A stretch of 42,773 nt of DNA from Pseudomonadales bacterium (GTDB lineage: Bacteria > Pseudomonadota > Gammaproteobacteria > Pseudomonadales > Azotimanducaceae): NCBI GenBank assembly GCA_028280225.1, contig JANQMF010000153.1, forward strand, positions 1 through 42,773. The letters are read 5' to 3'. Under the pieces are notes generated by a model. That model saw nothing but the letters and a program-made list of their open reading frames with translations. It was not told where the DNA came from and ran no database searches. Below, piece after piece: positions 25,883-33,839 of this stretch; the stretch's first letter is position 1, and each line of letters begins with the position of its first letter. Made by a program: the position numbers and the translations under genes.

Positions 25883-26158
25883 CTAAATCGGGGACGGCTG
25901 GGTCGAAGAGGACTGGGGCTCGTTGAACTGTTGCTCAATATCCACAAAACGAAAGGCAGCACGGCCGGGACCCTTTGCCCCGGAATCCAAAACCGTGGAC
26001 TGATCAGCGGCAATCTCAGCGTAAACAAAGGTTTCGCCGTCAACATTTCGCACATCAGTTACAGAGTAGGTGGCATCCGCCAAACTAAATTGTTTACCTA
26101 AAAGCTCTTTCACCATCAATTCCCGATCCAGCTCCAACACCGGGGAGCATATCAACAC
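25883..26158 (-). CDS. Small hypothetical protein
   Basis: 91 residues from a GTG at 26158; an ATG at 26116 (77 residues), with GGGA upstream, is an alternative start. The region from ELLGKQFSLADATYSVTDV to FVYAEIA is alternating hydrophobic, as in a small beta-rich protein. The C-terminus is Ser/Gln-rich (QQFNEPQSSSTQPS). No signal or transmembrane segment is obvious. No family was recognised, and it is called because of the codon structure and lack of a better overlapping frame. Confidence 0.48.
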   Translation of the reverse strand: MLICSPVLELDRELMVKELLGKQFSLADATYSVTDVRNVDGETFVYAEIAADQSTVLDSGAKGPGRAAFRFVDIEQQFNEPQSSSTQPSPI

Positions 26159-26398
26159 GTTGTCGCCTAACTGTGAGGAAATGTAACCCGATTGATGGTA
26201 CTTAAAATATTTTCCCTAAAGCCGCCGCCGACCACGTAAAATTGGGCCAAAATTTCGTCAGATCAACCAACCCTGTTAGCCATCAAATTATTTTTTATTA
26301 ATAATCAAATACTTAAACGCTAAGCACACTGGCACAGATGTTGCTAAGTTTCTCATGGGCTATTTCAACCACCATTTTCTGGACGTACAAACCTACCG
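26159..26398. promoter_or_regulatory. AT-rich divergent intergenic region
   Basis: This 240-base stretch separates the minus-strand small hypothetical gene from the plus-strand DUF454-like gene. It is AT-rich, especially around 26285-26310 (TTATTAATAATC-like sequence with the palindrome TATTAATA), and likely holds both promoters. No clear -35/-10 pair was identified. No gene seen. Confidence 0.35.
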
Positions 26399-26674
26399 AT
26401 GAAATCCTTATTCACCCTGTTATTAGCAATTTTCTTTCTAGTTATTGGCGCCCTTGGGCTGCTCCTACCTGTCATTCCCGGGTTTCTGTTTATACTCGTG
26501 GCCGCGGCGCTGCTGGCCTCCATCTTCCCGCCGGTGCGGCAGGCATTAAGCCGCAATAAACGCATGCACCGGCTTTTTTCCCGCCTGGAAGGCGGCCAGG
26601 ATCAGGATTTTTTCACCCGATGCAAGCTTGTTCTGTGGGCCAGCCTGGAGGCGGTTAATCCACGTCCTAAATAG
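26399..26674 (+). CDS. Small membrane protein (DUF454/PGPGW-like)
   Basis: 91 residues. Two adjacent hydrophobic helices (about residues 2-42) are joined by the LPVIPGFLFIL turn, resembling the LGVLLPLLPTTPFLL of DUF454 and PGPGW-type membrane proteins, followed by a basic/soluble tail (SRNKRMHRLFSRLEGGQDQDFFTR). It is predicted to be an inner-membrane hairpin of unknown function. No good ribosome-binding site was found. A related DUF454 protein occurs at 31126. Confidence 0.68.
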   Translation: MKSLFTLLLAIFFLVIGALGLLLPVIPGFLFILVAAALLASIFPPVRQALSRNKRMHRLFSRLEGGQDQDFFTRCKLVLWASLEAVNPRPK

Positions 26675-26709
26675 CTTGTTTGCGCGCCGCCATGAATTAG
26701 TATGAGCCC

Positions 26710-27723
26710 ATGACCCAACCCCAGCATGTCGCCCCACCCGAACCCGTACCCCTTGGCCATTGGCCCACACCCTTGGAGCCGTTACCCCGGCTCAGCGAAG
26801 AACTTGGCGGACCTAAAATCTGGTTAAAAAGAGATGACTGTACCGGCTTGGCCACCGGTGGCAACAAAACCCGCAAATTAGAGTATCTGCTGGGCGAAGC
26901 CATCGCTACCGGTTGCAACACCGTAATCACCTTTGGTGCGGTGCAATCCAACCACGCCCGGCAAACCGCAGCCGCCTGTGCCAAACTGGGTTTAGACTGC
27001 CATCTCATCCTCAGTCATCAGGTCAATACCGGGCACCGGCAAATCAGCCAAAACTACGCTAACGGCGGCAACGTGCTGTTGGACAAGCTGATGGGCGCCC
27101 ACTGTTATTTTGTAGATCCACAGGAGACCAAGGCCACCTATACCCGGCTGAAGTCTGAACTGGAAGGTGCCGGCCAACGGATTTACACCATTCCCGCGGG
27201 GGGGTCCAACCCCCTGGGTGCCCTGGGCTACAGCCAATGTGCGCAGGAGTTGCAAACACAATTTAGCGCAGCACGTCTCAATCCCGGATGCATTGTGCAT
27301 GCATCATCTTCCGCCGGCACCCAAGCCGGCTTGTTGTACGGATTTGCCCGTTTGGGGGTGCAGCCCAAAATACTGGGTATTAACGTATATCATGCCGACC
27401 CAACCCACCTGGCAAACCGCGTAAATAAGCTGTTGGAAGAGATGGCCGCGCGTTACGGCGCCATCGACCCTCAGTGGCAGCCACAGGTGGCCGTTAACCA
27501 TGCCTACATTGGTGAGGGGTATGGTCAACCCACCGCCGAAACCCTTGGGGCAATTGAACTGGCCGCCACGCTGGAAGGCGTCATTTTTGATCCGGCCTAT
27601 TCCGGAAAAGCGCTGGCTGCGGTAATCGACCAGATCAACCTGGGAAACTTCCATGCCCACGACGATGTGGTCCTGATCCACACGGGTGGGGCCGCCGCAG
27701 TAAACGTATACCAGTGGGATTAA
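26710..27723 (+). CDS. dcyD: D-cysteine desulfhydrase / ACC deaminase family PLP enzyme
   Basis: 337 residues. PLP lysine Lys53 is in the GGNKTRKLEYL motif, and FGAVQSNHARQTAAAC carries the conserved SNH of the family. PAGGSNPLGALGYS (about residues 162-175) is the phosphate-binding loop and IHTGGAAAV the C-terminal motif. Length and motifs fit D-cysteine desulfhydrase, which gives pyruvate, H2S and ammonia; an ACC deaminase activity is the alternative. The gene converges with the Nudix gene, with a 4-base overlap at the end. Confidence 0.87.
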   Translation: MTQPQHVAPPEPVPLGHWPTPLEPLPRLSEELGGPKIWLKRDDCTGLATGGNKTRKLEYLLGEAIATGCNTVITFGAVQSNHARQTAAACAKLGLDCHLILSHQVNTGHRQISQNYANGGNVLLDKLMGAHCYFVDPQETKATYTRLKSELEGAGQRIYTIPAGGSNPLGALGYSQCAQELQTQFSAARLNPGCIVHASSSAGTQAGLLYGFARLGVQPKILGINVYHADPTHLANRVNKLLEEMAARYGAIDPQWQPQVAVNHAYIGEGYGQPTAETLGAIELAATLEGVIFDPAYSGKALAAVIDQINLGNFHAHDDVVLIHTGGAAAVNVYQWD

Positions 27724-28241
27724 GACAGCCAATCATGCCGTCTTAAATCAGCAACAAACCAGGGGGTAAAGTCTTCGGGGGTCTGCTCAACCCACCACTT
27801 GAGATCCGTCAGGGTACAGAACTTCACTTCAGCAACCTCCACCGGATCAATCTCAAAAGGCCCGGTATATTTACAGCAAAAAGCCTGCTGCATTTCCCGG
27901 TCAATAAAGCCTTGGCCATGGTGTTCAACCTTTTGCGAGACGTGCAACAGTTCAAGGGCCACATTACGGACACCCAACTCTTCCTCAAGGCCGCGCCGGG
28001 CACCCGCCAGATAAGTTTCACCGGGTTGCAGATGTTCACCCACACTATAGTCCCACAACCCGGGATACAGATCCTTGGTCACGGACCGACGCTGTATTAA
28101 CAGGTCCTTTTGGTGATTAAAGAGAAATACATGGGCCGACTTATGCCACAGGCCCCGGGTATGGACTTCCGTCCGGCTGACCAGGCCTTGAGGCCGGCCA
28201 GCCTCGTCAAATACCTCAAAGTACTCTTTTTCAGAGGGCAT
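27720..28241 (-). CDS. Nudix hydrolase (IDI/YfcD-like)
   Basis: 173 residues from ATG at 28241; a GTG at 28259 is an alternative. The start MPSEKEYFEVFDE, then LFNHQKDLLIQRRS and DYSVGEHLQPGETYLAGA match IPP-isomerase-like Nudix proteins. The Nudix box is altered: the first glycine is Glu (GEHLQPGE instead of GGH..GE) and REU is RGL, while the metal-binding EEELG is intact. Hydrolysis of a nucleoside diphosphate derivative is expected but the substrate is unknown. It is the last gene of the operon with the APH-like and acyl-CoA dehydrogenase genes. Confidence 0.85.
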   Translation of the reverse strand: MPSEKEYFEVFDEAGRPQGLVSRTEVHTRGLWHKSAHVFLFNHQKDLLIQRRSVTKDLYPGLWDYSVGEHLQPGETYLAGARRGLEEELGVRNVALELLHVSQKVEHHGQGFIDREMQQAFCCKYTGPFEIDPVEVAEVKFCTLTDLKWWVEQTPEDFTPWFVADLRRHDWLS

Positions 28242-28281
28242 ACGGACGGCAAGACCCACTCGTCAAACGTCATCACCAAAG

Positions 28282-29709
28282 TTATTCGCCATAGCTGAGG
28301 GCTGTTTTTAGCCCGGCATACTTAGGCTGATCAATGGCAACCTGATTCACAACCGTCGCCCGCAGGTGGTTTTGCAGGGCCACATCATCCAGACGGCGCC
28401 GGCCTTCCCGCAGTTCTTTGACCAGGCACCAGCGCAGATCGTTGAGTGCCATATCTACCCCGGCCACCTCCGGACCAAGTAGCTGTCTTAAGCGTTGTAA
28501 TTCCTGCTGCCGGGCCCGCACCCCGGATGCCTGATCACGCAGCACAATATCCAGAGAATTACCCGCCACCCGCGCCAGAAATTTGGTTCTGCCCTGGGTT
28601 GTGGCCATAACATCGGTATGCAGGAAATCCCGCACACTTGTTATCAGTTCCTCAATGCGGGGCATGTCGGTATCGTTGGCGGGTCCGGCAGATGACACCA
28701 ATTCCACGGGTCCGGGGAACAACAGGTTGACGCAGTCTACCTGACACTCTGAAGAGCGCCGGCCGATGGCCGGCCGCTCAACGCTCTGATCCGGCCCGGT
28801 ACGATAGTGCTCCGCCATGCCCAGACACCCGATTGCCCACCAGAACGAGCCAAAAACCTCCCAAAAGTGAACCCGCTCCCTGTCCACCGGTCTGCCGGAA
28901 ACACTTTCGTAACCGGCAAACAAATCCTCATAGTGACCAAAACCCCCAACGGGCAAATCCGCCCGGCCAAACCGCCAGGAACTGGTACAGATCCATCCCA
29001 GATCGCGCATGGGATCACCAACATGGGCCAGTTCCCAATCCAGCACCGCCACCACTCCCCGGGGCGAAAACATGACGTTGCCGTTGCGAAAGTCATTGTG
29101 CACCAGGGCCGGTGTGTAATCCGCGGGCAGATTTTCCTGCAACCAACGGCCAGCGTAGTCGATCATGGGTTGCGGACTGTCGAATAAACGATACCGTTCC
29201 CAAGTCTGTTCAACATACTCGGCAGGCGATATATGATCCAGGTCCTGATCAAGGCCCGTTTCAATCAGGTTGATACCGTGAATTTTTGCCAGGATCTCGC
29301 CACACAGATAGGCGAGTTGGGGACGGATTGAATCCAGCTCGGCAGCTTTGACAACACGCGCACCCAGGGCTTCACCCTCCAGCCACTCCATGATGAAGCC
29401 GTCGCCCAGGTTATCTTCCGGCTGCAGGACATAAACTATCTCCGGCTCCGGCACCCCAACCGCCTTGGCACAGCGCATGAGTTTGGCTTCCACCACCAGA
29501 CCCGGATGGCTTGGCCGGGGCTCCGCCGGCTGCCCACCCGGAGCCCGGCGCATGGCCATTTGTTGCACACCGGCCTGGGTCTCAACCTCCAGGCGATAGG
29601 TCTCCTGGCTGGCACCGCCGGACAATCGCTCGGCGCGCACCAGTTTTGTAAAACCTTCTATTTCCCGGTTGAGGACAGCCGCAAGGGATGCATCAATCGC
29701 TTGCTGCAC
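28282..29709 (-). CDS. APH-like phosphotransferase with C-terminal DUF6285-type domain
   Basis: 475 residues from a GTG preceded by AAGGAG, 5 bases after the acyl-CoA dehydrogenase stop. Residues about 25-335 are an aminoglycoside-phosphotransferase-like kinase: catalytic LVHNDFRNGNVMF (about 208-220) and metal-binding VLDWELAHVGDPMRDLGW. Residues about 355-475 (RIEELITSVRDFL, FLARVAGNSLDIV, LRQLLG) resemble the DUF6285 domain, usually a separate small protein. APH-like kinases of the ACAD10/11 and LvaA types phosphorylate the 4-hydroxyl of acyl-CoAs. By analogy, this one may phosphorylate a 4-hydroxyacyl-CoA for the adjacent dehydrogenase-like enzyme. Confidence 0.86.
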   Translation of the reverse strand: MQQAIDASLAAVLNREIEGFTKLVRAERLSGGASQETYRLEVETQAGVQQMAMRRAPGGQPAEPRPSHPGLVVEAKLMRCAKAVGVPEPEIVYVLQPEDNLGDGFIMEWLEGEALGARVVKAAELDSIRPQLAYLCGEILAKIHGINLIETGLDQDLDHISPAEYVEQTWERYRLFDSPQPMIDYAGRWLQENLPADYTPALVHNDFRNGNVMFSPRGVVAVLDWELAHVGDPMRDLGWICTSSWRFGRADLPVGGFGHYEDLFAGYESVSGRPVDRERVHFWEVFGSFWWAIGCLGMAEHYRTGPDQSVERPAIGRRSSECQVDCVNLLFPGPVELVSSAGPANDTDMPRIEELITSVRDFLHTDVMATTQGRTKFLARVAGNSLDIVLRDQASGVRARQQELQRLRQLLGPEVAGVDMALNDLRWCLVKELREGRRRLDDVALQNHLRATVVNQVAIDQPKYAGLKTALSYGE

Positions 29710-29714
29710 CTTGG

Positions 29715-30983
29715 TTACTCCTTAACCCCTTTAGGTGCCCGTTGGCTCATAAAACCAAAGAGGTAACCTGCAACCCGGCGCATCTGAATTTCTTCCGCGC
29801 CTTCGGTAATGCGGTACCGGCGGTGATGCCGGTAAATGTGTTCAAACGGTTTGTGCCTGGAATAGCCTAATCCACCGTGAACCTGCATTGCCCGGTCAGC
29901 CGCGTCACAGCACAACCGGTTTGACCAGTAATTACACATGGATACCTTATCGGAAACCGAAAAGGCACCATACTTATCCATTTGCCACGCGGTTTTGTGA
30001 ATCAGCGCGCGCAGCATCTCACACTGGGCCTGCAGTTCCACCAGGGGAAACTGAATACCTTGATTCGTTGCCAGGGGTTTACCGAAGGGGGCCCGTTCCT
30101 TGGCGTATTGGATAGACTCGTTAATACAATATTGAGCCGCACCCAAGGATGAAGCCGCCTGGCGGATACGGTTTTCGTTAAAGAAGTGCTGGACAACCTG
30201 CAATCCGCGTCCTTCACCGCCAAAGATCGCATCGTGGGAAACCCGTACATCTTTGAGCGAGATGCGTCCGTGATCAGTGGGCATGTTAAATGTCCACAAC
30301 ATCTCTTCAACCTTAAAACCCTCAGCATCGGTTGGCGTAAGAAAGGCGGTTATGCCGTTGCCGTCACCGGGCTTGCCGCTGGTGCGGGCAAAGATCAAGT
30401 CGTATTTTGCCTTGTGGATACCGGTATTCCAGGTTTTGGCCCCATTAATCACCCACTCATCACCATCCCTTACCGCTGTGGTTTCCATATGGGTGGCATC
30501 GGAACCATGGTCGGGTTCGGTAATACCAAAGGCAAAGCTGCGGCGGCGGGCAAGCATTTCGTCCAACCATTCAGCCTTCTGCTCCTCGGTTCCATATAGA
30601 GTCATCAACAACAGACCCACGTTGTTTCCGACGATGGAATGTTCATTCTGTAAATCGTTGTGTAGTCCCAGTCCCTTTGCGGCCAGATGTTCCCGAATTA
30701 CCGCCATGCCAAGATTTGTGCCATCCTTACCACCCAACTCCTTGGGCAGCGGGTAGCGCAAATGTCCCGCTGCGTCCGCAAGATCTTTGGCTTTAACCAA
30801 AAGCAGCTCCCATTCTTCGTTAGGCAGGCCACCCCGTTCCCAATCCGTGCGCGCATCTTCCCGACGATGATCAAAGAAACGATTGTTATCGTTTTCCATC
30901 TGCAACGGCAGAATTTCTTGTTCAATAAAGTCGTCTATCTCTTGCAAGTAATCTTGCAGATCCTGGGGAATGTCAAAATTCAC
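29715..30983 (-). CDS. Acyl-CoA dehydrogenase, ACAD10/11 (LvaC)-like
   Basis: 422 residues from a GTG at 30983 with AGGAG 7 bases upstream; an in-frame upstream start at 31019 lacks such a site. Conserved segments are ITEPDHGSDATHMETTAV (about residues 152-170, flavin binding), WVINGAKTWNTG, the QVHGGLGYSRHKPFEHIYRHHR region and ITEGAEEIQMRRVAGYL at the end. The usual catalytic glutamate region reads ITEGAEE. This is the long, ACAD10/11-like group rather than short-chain type. Its partner kinase follows after 5 bases, so the two probably act together on hydroxyacyl-CoAs. Confidence 0.88.
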   Translation of the reverse strand: MNFDIPQDLQDYLQEIDDFIEQEILPLQMENDNNRFFDHRREDARTDWERGGLPNEEWELLLVKAKDLADAAGHLRYPLPKELGGKDGTNLGMAVIREHLAAKGLGLHNDLQNEHSIVGNNVGLLLMTLYGTEEQKAEWLDEMLARRRSFAFGITEPDHGSDATHMETTAVRDGDEWVINGAKTWNTGIHKAKYDLIFARTSGKPGDGNGITAFLTPTDAEGFKVEEMLWTFNMPTDHGRISLKDVRVSHDAIFGGEGRGLQVVQHFFNENRIRQAASSLGAAQYCINESIQYAKERAPFGKPLATNQGIQFPLVELQAQCEMLRALIHKTAWQMDKYGAFSVSDKVSMCNYWSNRLCCDAADRAMQVHGGLGYSRHKPFEHIYRHHRRYRITEGAEEIQMRRVAGYLFGFMSQRAPKGVKE

Positions 30984-31125
30984 AATGGCTCCTAGGCTGT
31001 TTTGGTTGGTGTTAGGCAAACTCTTGCGGCTTGCTTAGCATATGTTTTATGCCTGACGAAAGTGTACCACCTTCAAGACCATGCGTATGATAGTTGTATA
31101 ACTGGAGGGTAAAGCAAACTTATAC

Positions 31126-31596
31126 ATGCGGTATTTGTGGATAGGCCTGGGATGGGTGAGTGTCGGCTTGGGTGTTGCGGGTGCATTTTTGCCCCTGTTG
31201 CCCACCACACCGTTTTTGTTACTGGCCGCCTTTGCCTTCAGCAAAGGCTCCGAGCGGCTCCACAACTGGCTGATGGAGCACCAAACCCTGGGTCCACCCA
31301 TCCGCAACTGGCAAGCCGAGAAAGCCATCTCCCGGCAGGTGAAGATGGGTGCCAGTGTCGGCATTGTTGCCATATTTATGCTCAGTGTTGTTCTGCAAGC
31401 GCCGAATTGGGCGCTCATGAGCCAAGCATGTGTACTGGTCTTTGTCAGCTACTTTCTGTGGACACGCCCTGAACCCGGTAAACAGACTTCAACCGCATCA
31501 TCCTCTGCGGGCGGTAAAAGCCCCCACTCATCCACCACCGACCCGGTCACTGAAGGCGCTGCTGATAAAACCGAAAGAGCCAATACCCCCCAATAA
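31126..31596 (+). CDS. DUF454 (YbaN-like) membrane protein
   Basis: 156 residues. The N-terminal hairpin contains the family signature GLGWVSVGLGVAGAFLPLLP followed by TTPFLLLAAFAFSKGSERLHNWL, and a second pair of hydrophobic segments lies at about residues 82-118. A Ser/Thr/Pro-rich hydrophilic tail from about 120 follows. Inner-membrane protein of unknown function (E. coli YbaN relative). The 3' end overlaps the convergent CPBP gene by 50 bases, so the last 16 residues of both genes share sequence. Confidence 0.85.
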   Translation: MRYLWIGLGWVSVGLGVAGAFLPLLPTTPFLLLAAFAFSKGSERLHNWLMEHQTLGPPIRNWQAEKAISRQVKMGASVGIVAIFMLSVVLQAPNWALMSQACVLVFVSYFLWTRPEPGKQTSTASSSAGGKSPHSSTTDPVTEGAADKTERANTPQ

Positions 31597-32395
31597 TCCC
31601 AAGCAGCCAAACGCTCAACAGGTTACCGGTGAAATGATCGTACTGACCGGTCCAGGATTGAAAGGCGTTGCCCATGTCCCGCACGGTAAATTCTTTGTAC
31701 AGCCGCAAGCCAAAAATCCAGGCCGCATGCAGAATGATACACACCCACAATGAAAAGTACCGGCGCACCAGGCAAAACAACATACCCAGGATAAAAAGAC
31801 AGATAAAGGACGACCAATCCGCGGAAATGGTGTGCAGGTTTGCAAATGCGGCACCCACATAATAAAGGCCCGCCATCCAGTTCTCCTCCGGCAAAGCGGC
31901 ATCCATGCTGAGGAAGTGCACCGCCGCGTAAGCCAGGCTGCTGACACCAGCAGACCAGACAAATCCAAGGTTGGCCTGCAGGCTGCTTAACAAAACGCCC
32001 CTGAACAGCGTCTCCTCCAACAAAGCCGCCAATGCACCGGCCACGGCAAAAAGTCCAACATGGGAAACAAAGGACCACTGCATTTCCAGGTCCGGATCTA
32101 TCAGCCGAAAACCCACCCACAGGAAAAACAACATGGGTGGAATCTGCAGGAACAGCGCCAGAATATACCAACTGCCCAAACGTTGGCCCCTGATGGGGCC
32201 AAAACCGATTTTTGCCGTGCTCAGCCCGAGATAACGCCACAACGGGATAAGCCCCAGACCCGCCACCAGCAGGATCGAGCGTGACAGAATTTTATCGTTG
32301 GGAAAGTCGATATAGGGTAGCAGCAGCCAGGACAGGGTCACCCCACCCAGGATCACAGCAACGGTGTAAACCAGTCCCGCGATCAGGGCTTTCAA
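31547..32395 (-). CDS. CPBP family intramembrane glutamic endopeptidase
   Basis: 282 residues from a TTG that overlaps the SDR stop (TTGA), with the frame also open to 32458. Eight or so hydrophobic segments. The catalytic Abi motif EETLFRG (Glu127, Glu128, Arg132) is followed by YAAVHFLS (His) and by ILHAAWIFG (His), the three parts of the CPBP active site. Members cleave within membranes and include bacteriocin-immunity and prenyl-protein proteases; the target is unknown. It is coupled to the SDR gene, with which it forms an operon together with the small membrane protein. Confidence 0.84.
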   Translation of the reverse strand: MKALIAGLVYTVAVILGGVTLSWLLLPYIDFPNDKILSRSILLVAGLGLIPLWRYLGLSTAKIGFGPIRGQRLGSWYILALFLQIPPMLFFLWVGFRLIDPDLEMQWSFVSHVGLFAVAGALAALLEETLFRGVLLSSLQANLGFVWSAGVSSLAYAAVHFLSMDAALPEENWMAGLYYVGAAFANLHTISADWSSFICLFILGMLFCLVRRYFSLWVCIILHAAWIFGLRLYKEFTVRDMGNAFQSWTGQYDHFTGNLLSVWLLGIIGGYWLFRFYQQRLQ

Positions 32396-33225
32396 CTGCG
32401 CATGCCACCGGAACAGATCAACAGTTGACCGGTCACAAAGTCCGACTCCGGAATACAAAATAGAAAAATTGCACCCGCAGCGTCCTTGGGTTGACCCACC
32501 CGGCCCAGGGGAATGGACGGCAGCATTTGTTCAACCTGTCCCTTAGCCAGACCCACCTTGTAGTCCTGTCCGGCCACGTTGATGGTTGGCGGTTCCCCTT
32601 CATAAGTTTGGGTGAGGCGCGTTGCAATGGGGCCAAAGGCCACACAGTTTACGGTAACGTTTAATCCGCCCCACTCCTTGGCCAGGGTTTTGGTAAGGCC
32701 AACAACAGCAGCCTTTGCCGCGGAATAAGCCACTTGTGTCGGCGCGCCGTCGGTTCCGGACACCGAGGAGATATTCACTACCTTGCGGCATACCTCCCGG
32801 CCGGCGGCACGATCTTCACCAACCGCCTGTTTCAGCCACGGATAATAGGCGCGCAGCAGTCTGAACGGTACCGTGGCGTGCATGTCTAACATGGCCTGCC
32901 ACTGTTTGTCGGAATGTTTGTGCGCTGCTGAATTCCACACATAACCTGCATTGTTGATCAGAATATCCAGGCTGCCACAAGCCTCGATAGTGCCTTGGAT
33001 CAACCGCTCGGGTGTTTGTCCGTCGGTCAAATCACCCACCCATGCAATCGCCTGCCCGCCCTGATCAGCAATTTCCCTGACCGTTTCGCTGCTGGCGGCC
33101 TGGTCAATATCGTTAACCACCACCCGCGCCCCCTCTGCCGCGAGCAATTTTGCGGTTTCGCGGCCAATGCCACGACCGGCACCGGTCACCAGGGCAACCC
33201 TGTTGGTGAGTCGAGCCACCGGCAT
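32392..33225 (-). CDS. SDR family oxidoreductase
   Basis: 277 residues from the ATG at 33225, which has GAGG 5 bases upstream; a longer frame upstream overlaps the previous gene. NAD(P)-binding GAGRGIG (about residues 15-21), the NNAG motif (LINNAGY) and catalytic NISSVSG/YSAAK are all present, so this is a complete classical SDR. The length and the extended C-terminus (EGEPPTINVAGQDYKVG) resemble 3-oxoacyl-(acyl-carrier-protein or CoA) reductases and MFE-type hydroxyacyl-CoA dehydrogenases. It sits between a small membrane protein gene and the CPBP protease gene. Confidence 0.9.
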   Translation of the reverse strand: MPVARLTNRVALVTGAGRGIGRETAKLLAAEGARVVVNDIDQAASSETVREIADQGGQAIAWVGDLTDGQTPERLIQGTIEACGSLDILINNAGYVWNSAAHKHSDKQWQAMLDMHATVPFRLLRAYYPWLKQAVGEDRAAGREVCRKVVNISSVSGTDGAPTQVAYSAAKAAVVGLTKTLAKEWGGLNVTVNCVAFGPIATRLTQTYEGEPPTINVAGQDYKVGLAKGQVEQMLPSIPLGRVGQPKDAAGAIFLFCIPESDFVTGQLLICSGGMRS

Positions 33226-33229
33226 GACC

Positions 33230-33667
33230 TCAGCCGTTTCCTTCCACGTTTCCTTCCACGAGGACAAACCTCGCCTTTGCTCGCCACAAAGCAATAGTTG
33301 GCGCCAGAAAAACAGCCCCCGCGATAATGCCCGCGATCAGACCGCGGCCACGCTCGTCAACCAAATTCCACACCACCATGCTGATAACCACCTGCAAGGC
33401 ATAGGCTGCTGCCCAGGGCCACATCCAGGGGCGCATCCGCCAAAAGCCGTAAGCTCCGGCGGCATAAATTGCCCAATGCAGCGGCGCAGTGGCCTTTGCC
33501 CACCAGCCGGTCAGCGAAAAGCCGAACCAAATTTCATGGTCCTGCGCCACAGGCTTATAAAACAGGTCAAAGGGCATGTAGATAAAGGTCATGTACAAAC
33601 AGAAGTAGAAGATGAGATTCATCCACCACGGTCGCATGTTGTAGTCCGTCTTTATTTCAGCAAACAT
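33230..33667 (-). CDS. Small multi-pass membrane protein
   Basis: 145 residues from the ATG at 33667; GTG at 33682 or a start at 33697 are alternatives. Four hydrophobic stretches are separated by Trp-rich loops (NLIFYFCLYMTFIYMPFDLF; WAIYAAGAYGFWRMRPWMW; AAYALQVVISMVVWNLV; GIIAGAVFLAPTIAL). The N-terminus MFAEIKTDYNMRPWWMN is soluble. No family was recognised with certainty. The start region lies directly downstream of the 15-base tandem repeat. It is followed 4 bases later by the SDR gene. Confidence 0.72.
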   Translation of the reverse strand: MFAEIKTDYNMRPWWMNLIFYFCLYMTFIYMPFDLFYKPVAQDHEIWFGFSLTGWWAKATAPLHWAIYAAGAYGFWRMRPWMWPWAAAYALQVVISMVVWNLVDERGRGLIAGIIAGAVFLAPTIALWRAKARFVLVEGNVEGNG

Positions 33668-33680
33668 CTTTTCATCAAAC

Positions 33681-33739
33681 ACTTTTCCCGCTAGCACTTT
33701 TCACGCTAGCCTTTTCCCGCTAGCGCTTTTCCCGCTAGC
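33681..33739. repeat. Four tandem copies of a ~15-base repeat with GCTAGC
   Basis: Units of 15, 15, 14 and 15 bases (33681-33695, 33696-33710, 33711-33724, 33725-33739) have the consensus (A)CTTTTCCCGCTAGC, with one C-to-A change in the second. Read on the minus strand this is GCTAGCGGGAAAAG, repeated just upstream of the small membrane protein start. The palindrome GCTAGC therefore recurs at one-and-a-half helical turns, and each copy contains GGGAAAAG. Possible roles are an operator array or a slippage-prone leader changing expression. Confidence 0.85.
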
Positions 33740-33839
33740 ACAGCAAGTACCGTGCCCTCCCCACCGTGTATCAATTTTTCGCACCAAGGGGGTGTCACAC
33801 AGCACCCAACACCTTGTCAACCTCGTCTCCCGCCAGTCT
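33740..33839. other. Short intergenic region
   Basis: About 100 bases between the repeat and the end of the hydroxyacid dehydrogenase gene. No gene and no clear terminator hairpin was found. It may carry the promoter for the membrane protein-SDR-CPBP operon. Confidence 0.3.

Noticed and set aside
25787-26101. Plus-strand frame of about 100 codons
   Set aside because: It overlaps the minus-strand small hypothetical gene, has no recognisable domain and looks like a shadow frame.
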